A DNA stretch of 64,000 nt, taken from JBPYCR01 sp051846935. GTDB taxonomy: Bacteria > Bacillota > Bacilli > Bacillales > Amphibacillaceae. This document shows positions 7,793 to 17,229 of this stretch, one piece after another (position 1 is the stretch's first letter; the number at the start of each line of letters is the position of its first letter). The DNA lies in assembly GCF_051846935.1 (NCBI RefSeq), contig NZ_JBPYCS010000010.1:1-64000 (forward strand), read 5' to 3'. Below the pieces are notes generated by a model. That model saw only the letters and a program-made list of their open reading frames with translations. It did no database searches and was not told the DNA's origin. The translations under genes and the position numbers were made by a program.

Positions 7793-8959
7793 ATGATTCA
7801 AAAATCAGCGACAGGAAAATTAAATAAGTCAAACGAGAAAGAACTGGATCATATTATTCATGAAATGGTCGACGTTGTAGAAAACAGTAAAGATGAAATA
7901 TTTAATATTAGTGAGGAATCTAGAAAAGAACATGAATTATTAAAGGAAGAGCTACAACAAACGAAAAAGAAAGTAATTGACTTTATTGAAAAAGGCGACA
8001 AGTTGGAAGCAACCGTTCGAAAATCAAGACAGCGGCTTTCCGAAGTTAGTAAGTATTTTGATAAATATTCCGAAGCTGAAATTCGTGAAGTATATGAAAA
8101 AACGCATACATTACAAACAGACTTAGCTATGCTGCGCCAAGAGGAAAAATCGTTACGTGTAAAACGTGATGAACTCGAACGAAGATTGGCCAGACTCTCG
8201 AAAACGATTGAACGTGCGGAAGGATTAGCTCGAAAGATAACGGTCGTCCTTACATATTTGCATGACGACTTCAGTCACGTAAACGAATTAATAGAAGAAG
8301 CAAAAGAGAAGCAAGAATTTGGATTGAAAATTATTGAGGCTCAAGAAGAAGAGCGGAGAAAAATCTCTCGAGAAATTCATGATGGTCCAGCACAAATGCT
8401 AGCGAACATACTCCTCCGATCCGAAATTGTAGATTTAGCATTTCGAGAAGGGAGCATCGAAAAAGCACTACAAGAAATACAAAGCGTTAGAAAAACAATA
8501 CGTAGCTCACTCTATGAAGTGAGAAGAATTATTTATGACTTACGTCCAATGGCGCTTGATGATCTCGGATTAATTCCTACACTAAAGAAATATATTTCCA
8601 CAATTTCTGAATACCACAAAATGGATATTGATTTTATTTCATTAGGGGAAGAAAAACGACTGCATCAAAAGTATGAAGTTGCCTTTTTTCGGCTCGTACA
8701 AGAATCGTTACAAAATGCAATAAAGCACGCAAAGGCTACCAATATAAAAGTGAAGCTAGAGATAAGAAATAATAAGCTATCTATGATCATCAAAGATAAT
8801 GGCAAAGGCTTTGATCCAAAGGTTATAAAGGATAACTCGTTCGGCTTGATTGGTATGAGAGAAAGAGTAGAAATGCTGGATGGCGAGCTAGAAATAGATT
8901 CGGCGATTGGAAAAGGAACAACGATATATATTGCTGTACCTTCTGACTCACTTAAGTAA
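7793..8959 (+). CDS. degS: Cytosolic sensor histidine kinase DegS
   Basis: Autophosphorylates and passes phosphate to DegU to control exoenzymes, competence and motility. At 388 residues it is close to B. subtilis DegS (385). It has no membrane segment. The first 185 residues are a charged coiled-coil sensor region. The HisKA_3 motif REIHDGPAQMLAN places the phospho-accepting His at 196. The C-terminal ATPase domain shows NAIKHAKA (N box), DNGKGFDP and FGLIGMRERV (G boxes). The start lies after GGTGAAGG. degU follows 156 bases later and probably also has its own promoter. Confidence 0.95.
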   Translation: MIQKSATGKLNKSNEKELDHIIHEMVDVVENSKDEIFNISEESRKEHELLKEELQQTKKKVIDFIEKGDKLEATVRKSRQRLSEVSKYFDKYSEAEIREVYEKTHTLQTDLAMLRQEEKSLRVKRDELERRLARLSKTIERAEGLARKITVVLTYLHDDFSHVNELIEEAKEKQEFGLKIIEAQEEERRKISREIHDGPAQMLANILLRSEIVDLAFREGSIEKALQEIQSVRKTIRSSLYEVRRIIYDLRPMALDDLGLIPTLKKYISTISEYHKMDIDFISLGEEKRLHQKYEVAFFRLVQESLQNAIKHAKATNIKVKLEIRNNKLSMIIKDNGKGFDPKVIKDNSFGLIGMRERVEMLDGELEIDSAIGKGTTIYIAVPSDSLK

Positions 8960-9115
8960 TTAGCAGCAACACAGCATTAATATAAGAAAGTTTTTTTGAG
9001 TAAAAAGTCTCCTTTATAATTTTGACATTAAACCGATATACAATTATGACATCTAGAAATGGAAGCGAATCCGTTATTAAATAAAATAAGTGCAGTAGCA
9101 GGAGGAAGTTAATAA

Positions 9116-9808
9116 ATGAATACAGATAAAATAATTTCGATCGTCTTAATAGATGACCATAAGTTGTTTCGTGAAGGAGTTAAGCGAGTGCTGGAATTTG
9201 AGCCTCGATTTAATGTAGTGGCTGAGGGCAGTGATGGCGATGTAGCATCTACGTTAGTGAAGGAATATAATCCAGATGTTGTATTAATGGATATTAATAT
9301 GCCAAATACAAACGGAGTCGAGGCGACGAAAGAGCTTCTTGAGCATTTTCCGGATACGAAAGTAATAATATTATCCATTCATGATGATGAAAGCTATGTA
9401 ACACATGCACTGAAAACAGGCGCTCAAGGTTATTTATTAAAAGAAATGGATACCGATTCGCTCATCGAAGCAATTAAAGTAGTTAATGATGGCGGCTCAT
9501 ACCTTCACCCGAAGGTTACCCATAATTTAGTAGAAGAATATCGAAGACTCGCACTTGAAAACAGTTCAGTTGGATCTGGAAACGCTTTAGAATACCGAAA
9601 GCCACTCCATTTACTTACGAAAAGAGAATGCCAAGTGCTTCAGTTGCTTGCGGAAGGAAAAAGCAATCGTGCAGTAGCTGAAACATTATACATTAGTGAA
9701 AAAACAGTGAAAAACCATGTTAGTAACATTTTACAAAAGATGAATGTAAATGATCGTACACAAGCTGTAGTTACCGCAATTCGCAATGGTTGGGTAGAAG
9801 TTGTATAA
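9116..9808 (+). CDS. degU: Response regulator DegU
   Basis: NarL-type DNA-binding response regulator, phosphorylated by DegS. The receiver domain (about 8-125) contains DDHKLFREGV at the acidic pocket, phospho-acceptor Asp59 in LMDINMPNTNG and a conserved Lys in LLKEMD. The C-terminal LuxR helix-turn-helix (about 165-228) shows LTKRECQVLQLLAEGKSN and SEKTVKNHVSNILQKM. Ribosome site GGAGGAAG precedes the ATG. degV follows 39 bases later and may be co-transcribed. Confidence 0.96.
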   Translation: MNTDKIISIVLIDDHKLFREGVKRVLEFEPRFNVVAEGSDGDVASTLVKEYNPDVVLMDINMPNTNGVEATKELLEHFPDTKVIILSIHDDESYVTHALKTGAQGYLLKEMDTDSLIEAIKVVNDGGSYLHPKVTHNLVEEYRRLALENSSVGSGNALEYRKPLHLLTKRECQVLQLLAEGKSNRAVAETLYISEKTVKNHVSNILQKMNVNDRTQAVVTAIRNGWVEVV

Positions 9809-9847
9809 TAAATAAAATAGATATTATATAGAGCAGGGTGAGAAGCG

Positions 9848-10696
9848 ATGAAAGTAGCGGTTGTAACAGATAGTACGGCATATGTCCCAACTGAACTGAG
9901 GGAAAAATACGACATCCATATGATTCCGTTAAGTGTCGTATTTGGATCGTCTGCATACCGAGAGGAACAAGATATTTCTACTGAGGAATTTTATGCGAAA
10001 GTGAAAAATACCGAGCAATTGCCAACGACATCTCAGCCTTCTGTAGGTGCATTTGTAGAATTGTATGAGGCACTTGCGAAGAAAGGGTACGAAGCAATTG
10101 TATCGATTCACTTGTCTAGCAAATTTAGTGGCACGTATAATGCAGCTAAAAGTGCTGGTGAAATGGTTGATACCATTGCTGTGCATGCGTTTGATACGAA
10201 ACTAAGTGCAATGGCCCAAGGCTTTTTCGCACTAAAAGCTGCAGAATTAGTGTGCCAAAACAAATCTGCACATGAAGTGATTAACAATCTGGAAGCGATG
10301 AGAAGCAATGTACGGGCGTACTTTATGGTAGATGATTTGAGTCATTTACAGCGCGGAGGACGTTTGTCAGGCGCTCAAGCTTTGGTAGGAAGCTTATTAA
10401 AAGTAAAACCCATTCTACACATCGTTGAAGGGGAAATTGTTCCGTTTGAGAAGATTCGCACACGCAAAAAAGCACTACAACGAATAATAGATATGCTAGA
10501 AGAAGACGCTGAAAAAGGGAATGTACGCCAAGTAGTATTTATCCATGGAAACGATGAACCATCGGCGCTTGCGCTTCGTGATACGTTTGCAGCGAAGTAC
10601 CCATCCATTGATACAGTAATTAGTTACTTTGGCCCTGTCATTGGAACCCATTTAGGCGAAGGTTCTTTAGGTGTTTCTTGGTATACGGAAGCTTAA
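9848..10696 (+). CDS. degV: DegV family fatty-acid-binding protein
   Basis: A 282-residue DegV/FakB-type protein that holds a single fatty acid; family members present fatty acids to the kinase FakA. The N-terminus VVTDSTAYVP and the motifs TTSQPSVGAF, IHLSSKFSGTYN and VDDLSHLQRGGRL are family hallmarks; the Ser/Thr and Arg residues in them bind the carboxyl group. It follows degU as yviA does in B. subtilis, so the old name degV is retained. No fakA is in the window, so the partner is inferred to be elsewhere. Confidence 0.92.
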   Translation: MKVAVVTDSTAYVPTELREKYDIHMIPLSVVFGSSAYREEQDISTEEFYAKVKNTEQLPTTSQPSVGAFVELYEALAKKGYEAIVSIHLSSKFSGTYNAAKSAGEMVDTIAVHAFDTKLSAMAQGFFALKAAELVCQNKSAHEVINNLEAMRSNVRAYFMVDDLSHLQRGGRLSGAQALVGSLLKVKPILHIVEGEIVPFEKIRTRKKALQRIIDMLEEDAEKGNVRQVVFIHGNDEPSALALRDTFAAKYPSIDTVISYFGPVIGTHLGEGSLGVSWYTEA

Positions 10697-10739
10697 TTTA
10701 ATTGGGTTTTCGGATAAGTGTATGGAAAAATTAAGATTG

Positions 10740-10880
10740 ATCTCCGACACGAGTGAATGGGCTAAGAGTCAAGCTGGAGCCGGAGGAAAGAGATTAGTGA
10801 GATCTCAGCATAGCACAAGGAGGCTCACCAACCGCCAGCGTAAAGCGAATAGATTCCGAACGGCGCTTAAACGTTGGTGA
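10740..10880 (-). repeat. Diverged intergenic repeat, type D
   Basis: The blocks GAGGCTCACCAACCGCC and GCGTAAAGCGAA match, in inverse orientation, the core of the type A and B repeats (GCTTTCCGCGG ... GGC ... AGCCTCCT). It lacks the recognised ends of types B and C. The match is degenerate and boundaries are approximate. Confidence 0.45.
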
Positions 10881-10938
10881 AAATACCTCCAGTTCCATTT
10901 TTTCTAAAGCCTATTAAATTGTACATGTGATCCGTATG

Positions 10939-10978
10939 AAACTACTAGCCAGCAAAAATGGTTGGTAGTTTTACTTTA
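10939..10978 (+). terminator. Terminator after degV
   Basis: AAACTAC...CCA pairs with TGG...GTAGTTT around an A-rich loop, followed by TTTTACTTT. Confidence 0.6.
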
Positions 10979-11021
10979 TCAATAATAGAAAATTATCTGA
11001 TTATACGAGGAGAGGATAAAA

Positions 11022-12458
11022 CTGGATAAAGACAAACCATTATACCCCGAGTATGAAAAAAATGAGGAACATGAGCTTGCTTCCCTTTATGCTGGGAAAT
11101 TACTACTCCGAACGGAAATCGCTTTGCAACAATCTACATTTCAACACCTCCTTCAGCATTCTCACTTTGTTTCTATCCCTTCTATTAAAACGCGTTTATT
11201 TACACACGAATGTCAGCGCTGCAGAAATCGAAAACATTACTTATTCGGATCAATCCCTTGTCCATTATGTAAAAAAGAGCATCTGTATTGCAGAAATTGT
11301 ATTCGTATGGGGCGAGTGCTAGCTTGCGAGCCTCTTTATTATTGGACAGGAGCAGCACCACAGTGGCCAAAGCATGCGAATCCTTGTAATTGGGAAGGAC
11401 AACTAACAGACGCGCAACAATCCGCAGCAAACCGCATCGTACAAGCTATTCGTACAAATGAAAAGGAAGTACTCGTATGGGCCGTATGTGGTTCAGGAAA
11501 AACAGAAATGCTCTTCCCAGGGATAACAACGGCATTGCAACTTGGCAAGCGTATCTGTATTGCAACGCCGCGCGCCGATGTCGTAAGGGAACTATTACCG
11601 AGACTGCAAGAGGCGTTTCGATCAATCGACATTCAAGCACTATATGGAGGAAGTCGCGATAAAAGCGGTACTGCACAGTTAATACTTTCTACGACGCATC
11701 AACTGCTTCGATATAAAGCGGCTTTTGATGTAATAATTATCGATGAGATAGATGCATTTCCTTACCATGCCGATCCTGCTTTGCCATACGCCACCAATCG
11801 TGCTGCGAACCAAAAACATACAAAGATTTATTTAACGGCTACGCCAAGAAAAGCAGACCAAAGGCGAATTGCAAATAGAAAGCTCCCGCATATTTTTGTC
11901 CCTACTCGCTTCCACGGTCATCCGTTACCCGTCCCTGCATTTGCGATGTGCCATTCCTTGAAAACTAATTTAAAACATGGGAAAATGCCATCTCCGTTTG
12001 TTCGTTGGCTTACAAAACGAACAAAGCCCCAGCGACAAATTCTTATATTTGTTCCAACGATTGAATTGGCCGCACGACTACGCCAGAGCTGCGCAGCATT
12101 GTTTTTGCGTCAACGATTAATTAATACAAATCGTGCAATTACATCAGTTCATTCGCAAGACGTAAAGCGAGAGGAAAAGGTGGTGGCTTTCAGAAAAAAG
12201 CACCTTTTTGCGCTTTTAACGACTTCTATATTGGAACGAGGAGTAACCTTCCCATCTGTTGATGTCGTCGTTTTGCAGGCTGATCATAATGTGTTTGATT
12301 CTGCTGCCCTAATACAAATAGCTGGAAGAGCAGGAAGAAGTCCGCACGATCCAGAAGGAGAGGTTGTATTTTTCCACGAAGGCAAAACAAAAGCAATGGT
12401 TCATGCCCTGCATTCTATTAAAGCGATGAATATACGGGGAGGATTTTCAAATAAATGA
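11022..12458 (+). CDS. comFA: Competence DNA-translocation ATPase ComFA, apparent CTG start
   Basis: DEAD-like helicase that helps pull transforming DNA into the cytosol. The start is chosen at CTG 11022, six bases after GAGGAGAGG: the frame upstream of the next usable codon (TTG 11124) encodes EHELASLYAGKLLLRTEIAL, which matches the N-terminal region of B. subtilis ComFA, and a stop lies at 10998. This gives 478 residues (463 in B. subtilis). Six cysteines in three CxxC pairs (64/67, 80/83, 90/93) form the zinc-binding motif. Walker A is GSGKT at 157-161, the Walker B box reads IIIDEIDAF, and SAT-like YLTATPR and a late QIAGRAGRS motif VI complete the helicase. comFC overlaps its stop. Confidence 0.88.
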   Translation: MDKDKPLYPEYEKNEEHELASLYAGKLLLRTEIALQQSTFQHLLQHSHFVSIPSIKTRLFTHECQRCRNRKHYLFGSIPCPLCKKEHLYCRNCIRMGRVLACEPLYYWTGAAPQWPKHANPCNWEGQLTDAQQSAANRIVQAIRTNEKEVLVWAVCGSGKTEMLFPGITTALQLGKRICIATPRADVVRELLPRLQEAFRSIDIQALYGGSRDKSGTAQLILSTTHQLLRYKAAFDVIIIDEIDAFPYHADPALPYATNRAANQKHTKIYLTATPRKADQRRIANRKLPHIFVPTRFHGHPLPVPAFAMCHSLKTNLKHGKMPSPFVRWLTKRTKPQRQILIFVPTIELAARLRQSCAALFLRQRLINTNRAITSVHSQDVKREEKVVAFRKKHLFALLTTSILERGVTFPSVDVVVLQADHNVFDSAALIQIAGRAGRSPHDPEGEVVFFHEGKTKAMVHALHSIKAMNIRGGFSNK

Positions 12459-13135
12459 GTTGCTTATGGTGCAATCAAGAAATAATTCAAGAAATAAGTT
12501 GGAAAAACGTGTTTAAATGGGAAGAACGACTATTGCTCTGTACCGAATGCTTCAGTTCTTTAGAAGTGGTGTCTGAACATCGGTGCAGGCGTTGTAGTCG
12601 TAGCACAACAGGGGGCGAATGTAAGGATTGTATTTGGTGGAAACACTATAGTCGTTTTAATGATCCATTAACATTTAATGTTTCTATATTTGTATATAAT
12701 GAGCTCATGCAAGATATTGTATCCCATTGGAAATATCGAGGTGATTATGTGTTAGGTACTGCTTTCCAATCGATTTTCAAAAATGTATTTATCCGTAATT
12801 TCCCATCTTTTAAAAGCTATACGATTGTACCCATTCCATTAACTGAAGAGCGTCGATTAATAAGAGGCTTTAATCAAGCAGAAGTATTAGCGAGCTTTTT
12901 ACCTAAAGCGTCATCTAAATTGTTAATTCGTCATAGTAGTGAAAAGCAAGCAAAAAAGACGAGAAAGGAACGTCTCTCTGCTACGAATCCGTTTAAACAA
13001 GTAGAGACTGTTAACAACCCAGTCATTCTGGTCGATGATATATATACAACAGGATCAACATTAAGACATGCTGCTCAATTATTAAAAGAAAATGGATGTC
13101 CGAAAGTAGTTTCCTTTACACTCATTCGGGGATAG
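12455..13135 (+). CDS. comFC: ComF family phosphoribosyltransferase-like competence protein
   Basis: A 226-residue cytosolic protein needed for efficient transformation, working with ComFA. Four CxxC pairs (CLWC, CTEC, CRRC, CKDC) in the first 65 residues form a zinc ribbon. The C-terminal phosphoribosyltransferase-like domain shows VPIPLTEERRLIRGFNQAE and the PRPP loop VILVDDIYTTGST. The ATG overlaps the comFA stop (ATGA), so the two are translationally coupled. comFB of B. subtilis is absent between them. Confidence 0.93.
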   Translation: MSCLWCNQEIIQEISWKNVFKWEERLLLCTECFSSLEVVSEHRCRRCSRSTTGGECKDCIWWKHYSRFNDPLTFNVSIFVYNELMQDIVSHWKYRGDYVLGTAFQSIFKNVFIRNFPSFKSYTIVPIPLTEERRLIRGFNQAEVLASFLPKASSKLLIRHSSEKQAKKTRKERLSATNPFKQVETVNNPVILVDDIYTTGSTLRHAAQLLKENGCPKVVSFTLIRG

Positions 13136-13153
13136 TGGTCTTTTTGCAATTCG

Positions 13154-13162
13154 TGTTATAAT
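13154..13162 (+). promoter_or_regulatory. Extended -10 promoter upstream of yvyF
   Basis: TG-T-TATAAT, an extended -10 with no clear -35, lies 27 bases before the yvyF ATG and just after the comFC stop. Confidence 0.5.
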
Positions 13163-13188
13163 GTTGATGACAAATCGGAGGTTATATC

Positions 13189-13623
13189 ATGGTTGAATTA
13201 GGGAATTGTACACGGTGTGATGCTGTTTTTGCTAAATCGATACGAGATATTTGCCAGGCGTGCTATCAAGAGGAAGAGGAAGCGTTCAAGGTTGTTTATC
13301 GCTTTTTATCAAAACAGAAAAATCGTGAAGCGACGATTCAGGAAATCGTAGAGCACACAAGTGTAGATGAAGACTTAATTATTAAGTTCATAAAAGAAAA
13401 AAGACTGCGAAGCTCACAGTTTCCTAATCTTTTTTACCCGTGCGAAAAATGTGGGGCTAGTATTGTTGAAGGACGATTATGTCACGATTGCTCTGAATCC
13501 TTACTAAAAGAGCTTCACATTCAGGAGCAGTTGGAAGAACGCTCAGAGCAAAGAAAACAGAAAGAACAAGATCATGCAGCAATTTACTATACATTAGACA
13601 AACATAAATTAAATAAAAGGTAA
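13189..13623 (+). CDS. yvyF: YvyF family flagellar-operon zinc protein
   Basis: A 144-residue protein with an N-terminal CxxC pair twice (CTRC, CQAC), a central winged-helix-like segment (about 35-75) and a second zinc pair set (CEKC, CHDC), ending in a charged helix. This arrangement matches YvyF, found upstream of flgM in Bacillus and annotated as a flagellar-operon protein of unknown role. The start follows GGAGG. It is 94 bases upstream of flgM. Confidence 0.85.
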   Translation: MVELGNCTRCDAVFAKSIRDICQACYQEEEEAFKVVYRFLSKQKNREATIQEIVEHTSVDEDLIIKFIKEKRLRSSQFPNLFYPCEKCGASIVEGRLCHDCSESLLKELHIQEQLEERSEQRKQKEQDHAAIYYTLDKHKLNKR

Positions 13624-13631
13624 AAAAAGGT

Positions 13632-13658
13632 TGAATGTGAAACGGTATTAGCCGATAA
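13632..13658 (+). promoter_or_regulatory. Sigma-D-type promoter for flgM-flgN-flgK-flgL
   Basis: TGAA, 15 bases, then GCCGATAA. This matches the sigma-D consensus TAAA-N15-GCCGATAT at seven of eight positions of the -10. The flgM start is 59 bases downstream. Confidence 0.7.
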
Positions 13659-13716
13659 ATAGAATAAGGGGAATTGGATACGGAAATAAATTTTCGTTTT
13701 AGAACGGAGTGATCTA

Positions 13717-13983
13717 ATGAAAATACAAGGCACTAATTTGCCAAAGTTAAATGCGTATAAGCAACAGCTTCAGAAGCCGGCGCATAGACAACAGGAAGCT
13801 AACCGAAATGATCAAATAAATATTTCGAATGAGGCAAAACAGCTTCAGGAAAGCAGTATAACCAATTTAAGAAGATCCGAATATATTCAAGAAATAAAAA
13901 GAGCAGTGGAAGCAGGAGAATATACGATCAATGTTGAAAAAACAGCGCAAAAAATGATCGATTTTTGGTCGACGCGGATATAA
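13717..13983 (+). CDS. flgM: Anti-sigma-D factor FlgM
   Basis: An 88-residue cytosolic protein that binds and holds sigma-D until the hook is complete. The flexible polar N-terminus carries DQINISNEAKQLQ, and the helical C-terminus VEAGEYTINVEKTAQKMIDF is the sigma-binding part typical of the family. It sits behind a sigma-D-type promoter, which gives the usual feedback loop. flgN starts 14 bases after its stop. Confidence 0.92.
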   Translation: MKIQGTNLPKLNAYKQQLQKPAHRQQEANRNDQINISNEAKQLQESSITNLRRSEYIQEIKRAVEAGEYTINVEKTAQKMIDFWSTRI

Positions 13984-13997
13984 AGGGAGGACAACGC

Positions 13998-14495
13998 ATG
14001 GCCATTCAAACGATTATACAGCCAATTGTAAAACTTATTGACATTCATAAGTATTTAATGAAAATCTCTGAACAAAAGACAGCAGTGATAAAAGAAGGAG
14101 CTGTTGATGAACTGCATTCTCTTTTAACGAAAGAGCGAAAATATATTCAGCTTCTAGAGCAAATAGAAGCGGAACGAGCGAAACATGTTAACGCATGGTT
14201 TTCTAACCAGAATATTCAAGGAGAAGATGTGCAGTTAACGGTAACTTCCATGCTTGATACTTTGGAGAATGAACGTGATAGAACAGAATTAGCTAATTTG
14301 ACAACGGAGCTAACGAATACAATTACAAGTTTAAAGCAGCAAGAGCAATTAAATCGGGATTTAATTGCCCAGTCTATGCAGTTTATCCACCTATCATTGG
14401 ATATGCTCCAGCCTACTATCCAAAATATGAACTACAATAAACAACAGACAACATCGAGCACGCCAAAACGATCTGTTTTTGATTCCAAAGCGTAG
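13998..14495 (+). CDS. flgN: Flagellar export chaperone FlgN
   Basis: A 165-residue, almost wholly helical protein of the FlgN family, which keeps the hook-filament junction proteins FlgK and FlgL unfolded and delivers them to the export apparatus. Long heptad-rich helices with many Gln, Glu and Leu are visible. The ATG at 13998 is preferred to an in-frame upstream codon inside flgM because it follows AAAGGGAGG by seven bases. Its two clients are the next two genes. Confidence 0.88.
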   Translation: MAIQTIIQPIVKLIDIHKYLMKISEQKTAVIKEGAVDELHSLLTKERKYIQLLEQIEAERAKHVNAWFSNQNIQGEDVQLTVTSMLDTLENERDRTELANLTTELTNTITSLKQQEQLNRDLIAQSMQFIHLSLDMLQPTIQNMNYNKQQTTSSTPKRSVFDSKA

Positions 14496-14528
14496 CGAAT
14501 AACATACAAATGAGAAGGAGTACAAATA

Positions 14529-16097
14529 ATGAGTACATTTCACGGACTGGAGATGGCTAGACAAGCCCTCTTTGCACAACGTTCTGCATTATATACGACG
14601 GGTCATAACATATCCAATGTGAATACAGAAGGATATTCCAGACAACGCATCAATTTTCAAACTGCATCTCCTTATCCCCCGGCTGCTTCGCGTACACAAT
14701 CCCATCATCCCGGACAAATGGGAACAGGAGTAGATATTGGCTCTGTGCAACGAATTCGGAATCAATTTCTTGATTTTCAATACCGAGCGGAAAATGGAAA
14801 AATGGGGTATTGGAATGAAAAAGCTGAAGCGCTTAGTCGGATGGAGGAGCTACTAAATGAACCTTCAGAAAGTGGATTAGCCAAAACGATGGATGAATTT
14901 TGGCAGTCGCTGCAAGATTTAGCTGTGAATCCGGACAATTCCGGAGCAAGATCTGTTGTCGTAAATCGTGGACTTGCAGTAGCCGAATCGTTTAACCACA
15001 TATCGAAATCGCTTCATTCGATTCGTACTGATTTACATAATCAAATAAGTGTTATGGTAAATAATGACCCGAACGACAATGACAAAAAATCTACAATCAA
15101 TTCATTATTAAAGCAAATTGACGAGATAAACGAACAAGTACAAAAAATTGAACCTCATGGCTATTTACCTAATGACCTATATGACAAGCGTGACTTATTA
15201 ATTGACGAGCTATCTCAAATCGTAAATATTCAAGTGGAATACCATGAGAGTAGCGACAGTTCATTAAAAATAGCCGATGGGCTTGTAGCAATTAAACTCG
15301 TAGATTCATCTGGTCAACCATTAAAAGCTGGTGGCAATGATGTGTACGCAATTGAGATCGATGCGGATAACAACCGAACAGTAAATGAATTTAATATTGA
15401 GTTTTCAACTGTTTCAGGTAGTTTAAAAGAAGTAACAGCTGTTCAAGTCGGAAATACACAACTTAACTTGCCCTTACAAACAATCGGTGCATTGCAAGGA
15501 TTAATTGAAGCGTACGGTTCGGAGGAAAACGGGACTGTAATAGGCGATTACCCAACTATGCTCGGCGAATTGGACACCATTGCAAAGCAACTTGCTGATG
15601 CTTTTAATGCACAGCATCAGTCAGGGAGAGACAATAACGGTCAACCAGGGGTATCGTTTTTTACCTTTGACAATAATGGTATAGGCTCAGCGAGTCAAAT
15701 TACTATAAATACAACTTTAATTAATGATCCAAACTTGGTCGCCGCAGGTGCTGCAAACATGGGGTCACGTAATGGTGACAATGCTTTGGCACTAGCAAAG
15801 GTCTTTGATGAAAAAATAAATGCTCTTGATAACGCTTCAATAAGGGACTATTACGCCTCTGTAATCGGCAAAATGGGCGTGCAAGCACGGGAAGCAAATC
15901 GGATGACAGGTAATACAGAAATTTTACTTGGTCAAGTAGAACGTGAACGGTTAAGCACAAGTGCGGTCTCTTTAGATGAAGAAATGTCAAACATGATTAA
16001 ATTTCAGCATGCATACAATGCCGCCGCTAGAAGCATGACTGCAGTAGACGAGTTACTCGATCGTATTATTAACAATATGGGACTCGTAGGAAGATAA
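14529..16097 (+). CDS. flgK: Flagellar hook-associated protein 1 FlgK
   Basis: Secreted hook-filament junction protein, 522 residues. The N-terminus (STFHGLEMARQALFAQRSALYTTG) carries the flagellar rod/hook motif HNISNVNTEGYSRQ, and the C-terminus (VSLDEEMSNMIKFQHAYNAAARSM...) pairs with it as a coiled coil, as in all axial proteins. The middle is the variable D2/D3 region. Start follows GAGAAGGAG. It has no cleavable signal because it uses the flagellar export system. Confidence 0.96.
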   Translation: MSTFHGLEMARQALFAQRSALYTTGHNISNVNTEGYSRQRINFQTASPYPPAASRTQSHHPGQMGTGVDIGSVQRIRNQFLDFQYRAENGKMGYWNEKAEALSRMEELLNEPSESGLAKTMDEFWQSLQDLAVNPDNSGARSVVVNRGLAVAESFNHISKSLHSIRTDLHNQISVMVNNDPNDNDKKSTINSLLKQIDEINEQVQKIEPHGYLPNDLYDKRDLLIDELSQIVNIQVEYHESSDSSLKIADGLVAIKLVDSSGQPLKAGGNDVYAIEIDADNNRTVNEFNIEFSTVSGSLKEVTAVQVGNTQLNLPLQTIGALQGLIEAYGSEENGTVIGDYPTMLGELDTIAKQLADAFNAQHQSGRDNNGQPGVSFFTFDNNGIGSASQITINTTLINDPNLVAAGAANMGSRNGDNALALAKVFDEKINALDNASIRDYYASVIGKMGVQAREANRMTGNTEILLGQVERERLSTSAVSLDEEMSNMIKFQHAYNAAARSMTAVDELLDRIINNMGLVGR

Positions 16098-16128
16098 AAG
16101 CGAATAGAATGTACGAGGGGGAATGAGA

Positions 16129-17001
16129 GTGCGAGTTACGCAAAATATGCTTTCAAATAATATGTTACGGCAGTTAATGCATAGTCAGACAAAAATGGAT
16201 AAATATTTAGAACAATTGTATACAGGTAAAAAAATACGTAAACCATCAGAAGATCCTGTAGTCGCCATGAAAGGGATGAACTATCGTACTCAAGTTACGG
16301 AAGTGGAGCAGTATAAGCGAAATACAGGAGAAATTCATAACTGGATGGATAATTCCGATGCGGCTTTAGACAAAGCGACAAAAGCAATGCACCGGCTAAG
16401 TGAGCTTGCCGTACAAGCGAGTAATTCACCTTATGGCAGTGCGGAAAGAAACAGTATAAAGGAAGAGGCTTTCCAATTAAAAGAACATCTTATTGAAATT
16501 GCCAATACAAAGGTAAATGGGAAGCATATTTTTAATGGTACAGATACAGATCAAGCTCCGGTCGATACGAATAATGGAACATATCCACAATCTACTACTC
16601 CAGTTATGATTGAAGTGTTTAAGGATATAAAAATACAAGCGAACGTAGAGCCTGAGAAAGTATTTACGGAACAATTGTTCGATACAGTCCAAAGCTTTAT
16701 TGATGATTTGGAAAATGACAATGTCGCTAATATTTCCAGCCATATTGGAACGTTGAATGATCGTACCGCTGATATTATTAATGCTCGTGCAGATCTTGGC
16801 GCACGCATGAATCGATTAGAACTCGTAGAAAATCGCCTTGATGAACAGGAGGTCATTGCTAAAAAAACGATGTCCGAAAATGAAGATGTACATTTTGAAG
16901 AGGCGATAACTAATTTAATTACACAGGAAACACTTCATCGTGCAGCTTTAGCAGCGGGATCAAGGATTATTCAACCATCCTTGCTCGACTTTCTCCGATA
17001 A
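16129..17001 (+). CDS. flgL: Flagellar hook-associated protein 3 FlgL
   Basis: Second junction protein, 290 residues, with a flagellin-like N-terminus (MRVTQNMLSNNMLRQL) and C-terminus (ETLHRAALAAGSRIIQPSLLDFL). GTG 16129 is chosen over the ATG six bases earlier: AGGGGG then has proper spacing and the protein begins MRVTQ as in B. subtilis FlgL. From the ATG the ribosome site would be only one base away. It ends the flgM-flgL unit at the terminator at 17052. Confidence 0.93.
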   Translation: MRVTQNMLSNNMLRQLMHSQTKMDKYLEQLYTGKKIRKPSEDPVVAMKGMNYRTQVTEVEQYKRNTGEIHNWMDNSDAALDKATKAMHRLSELAVQASNSPYGSAERNSIKEEAFQLKEHLIEIANTKVNGKHIFNGTDTDQAPVDTNNGTYPQSTTPVMIEVFKDIKIQANVEPEKVFTEQLFDTVQSFIDDLENDNVANISSHIGTLNDRTADIINARADLGARMNRLELVENRLDEQEVIAKKTMSENEDVHFEEAITNLITQETLHRAALAAGSRIIQPSLLDFLR

Positions 17002-17051
17002 GGCGGTGTATACAGCCACGTTATACAAGCGATGATTTCATATGGAGCTTA

Positions 17052-17098
17052 CTCTGTCTCTTACGAATTTTAGAGGACAGGGTTTTGCTGTTTTTTTT
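17052..17098 (+). terminator. Terminator after flgL
   Basis: CTCTGTCTCT pairs imperfectly with AGAGGACAGGG and is followed by T-rich sequence including eight T. Confidence 0.6.
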
Positions 17099-17229
17099 GC
17101 TTTTCTATTTCGTTCTTATAATCAATGAACTCGTACAGACCAACAATATGAATCTGATCGAGAAAGTATAGGTGACCGCTTTTTTGCAGTTGAATTACAA
17201 TGTTTACAGTTAGGAAGGGGGCTTGTTGA

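Larger units (their letters stand above)
10697..11021. other. Gap between degV and comFA
   Basis: It contains a diverged type D copy of the intergenic repeat (about 10740-10880) and the degV terminator. An open frame inside the repeat (10671-10880) overlaps degV and is not accepted. No ComK box could be placed with confidence. Confidence 0.5.

Noticed and set aside
10671..10880. 69-codon frame after degV
   Set aside because: It overlaps the end of degV and runs through the type D repeat.
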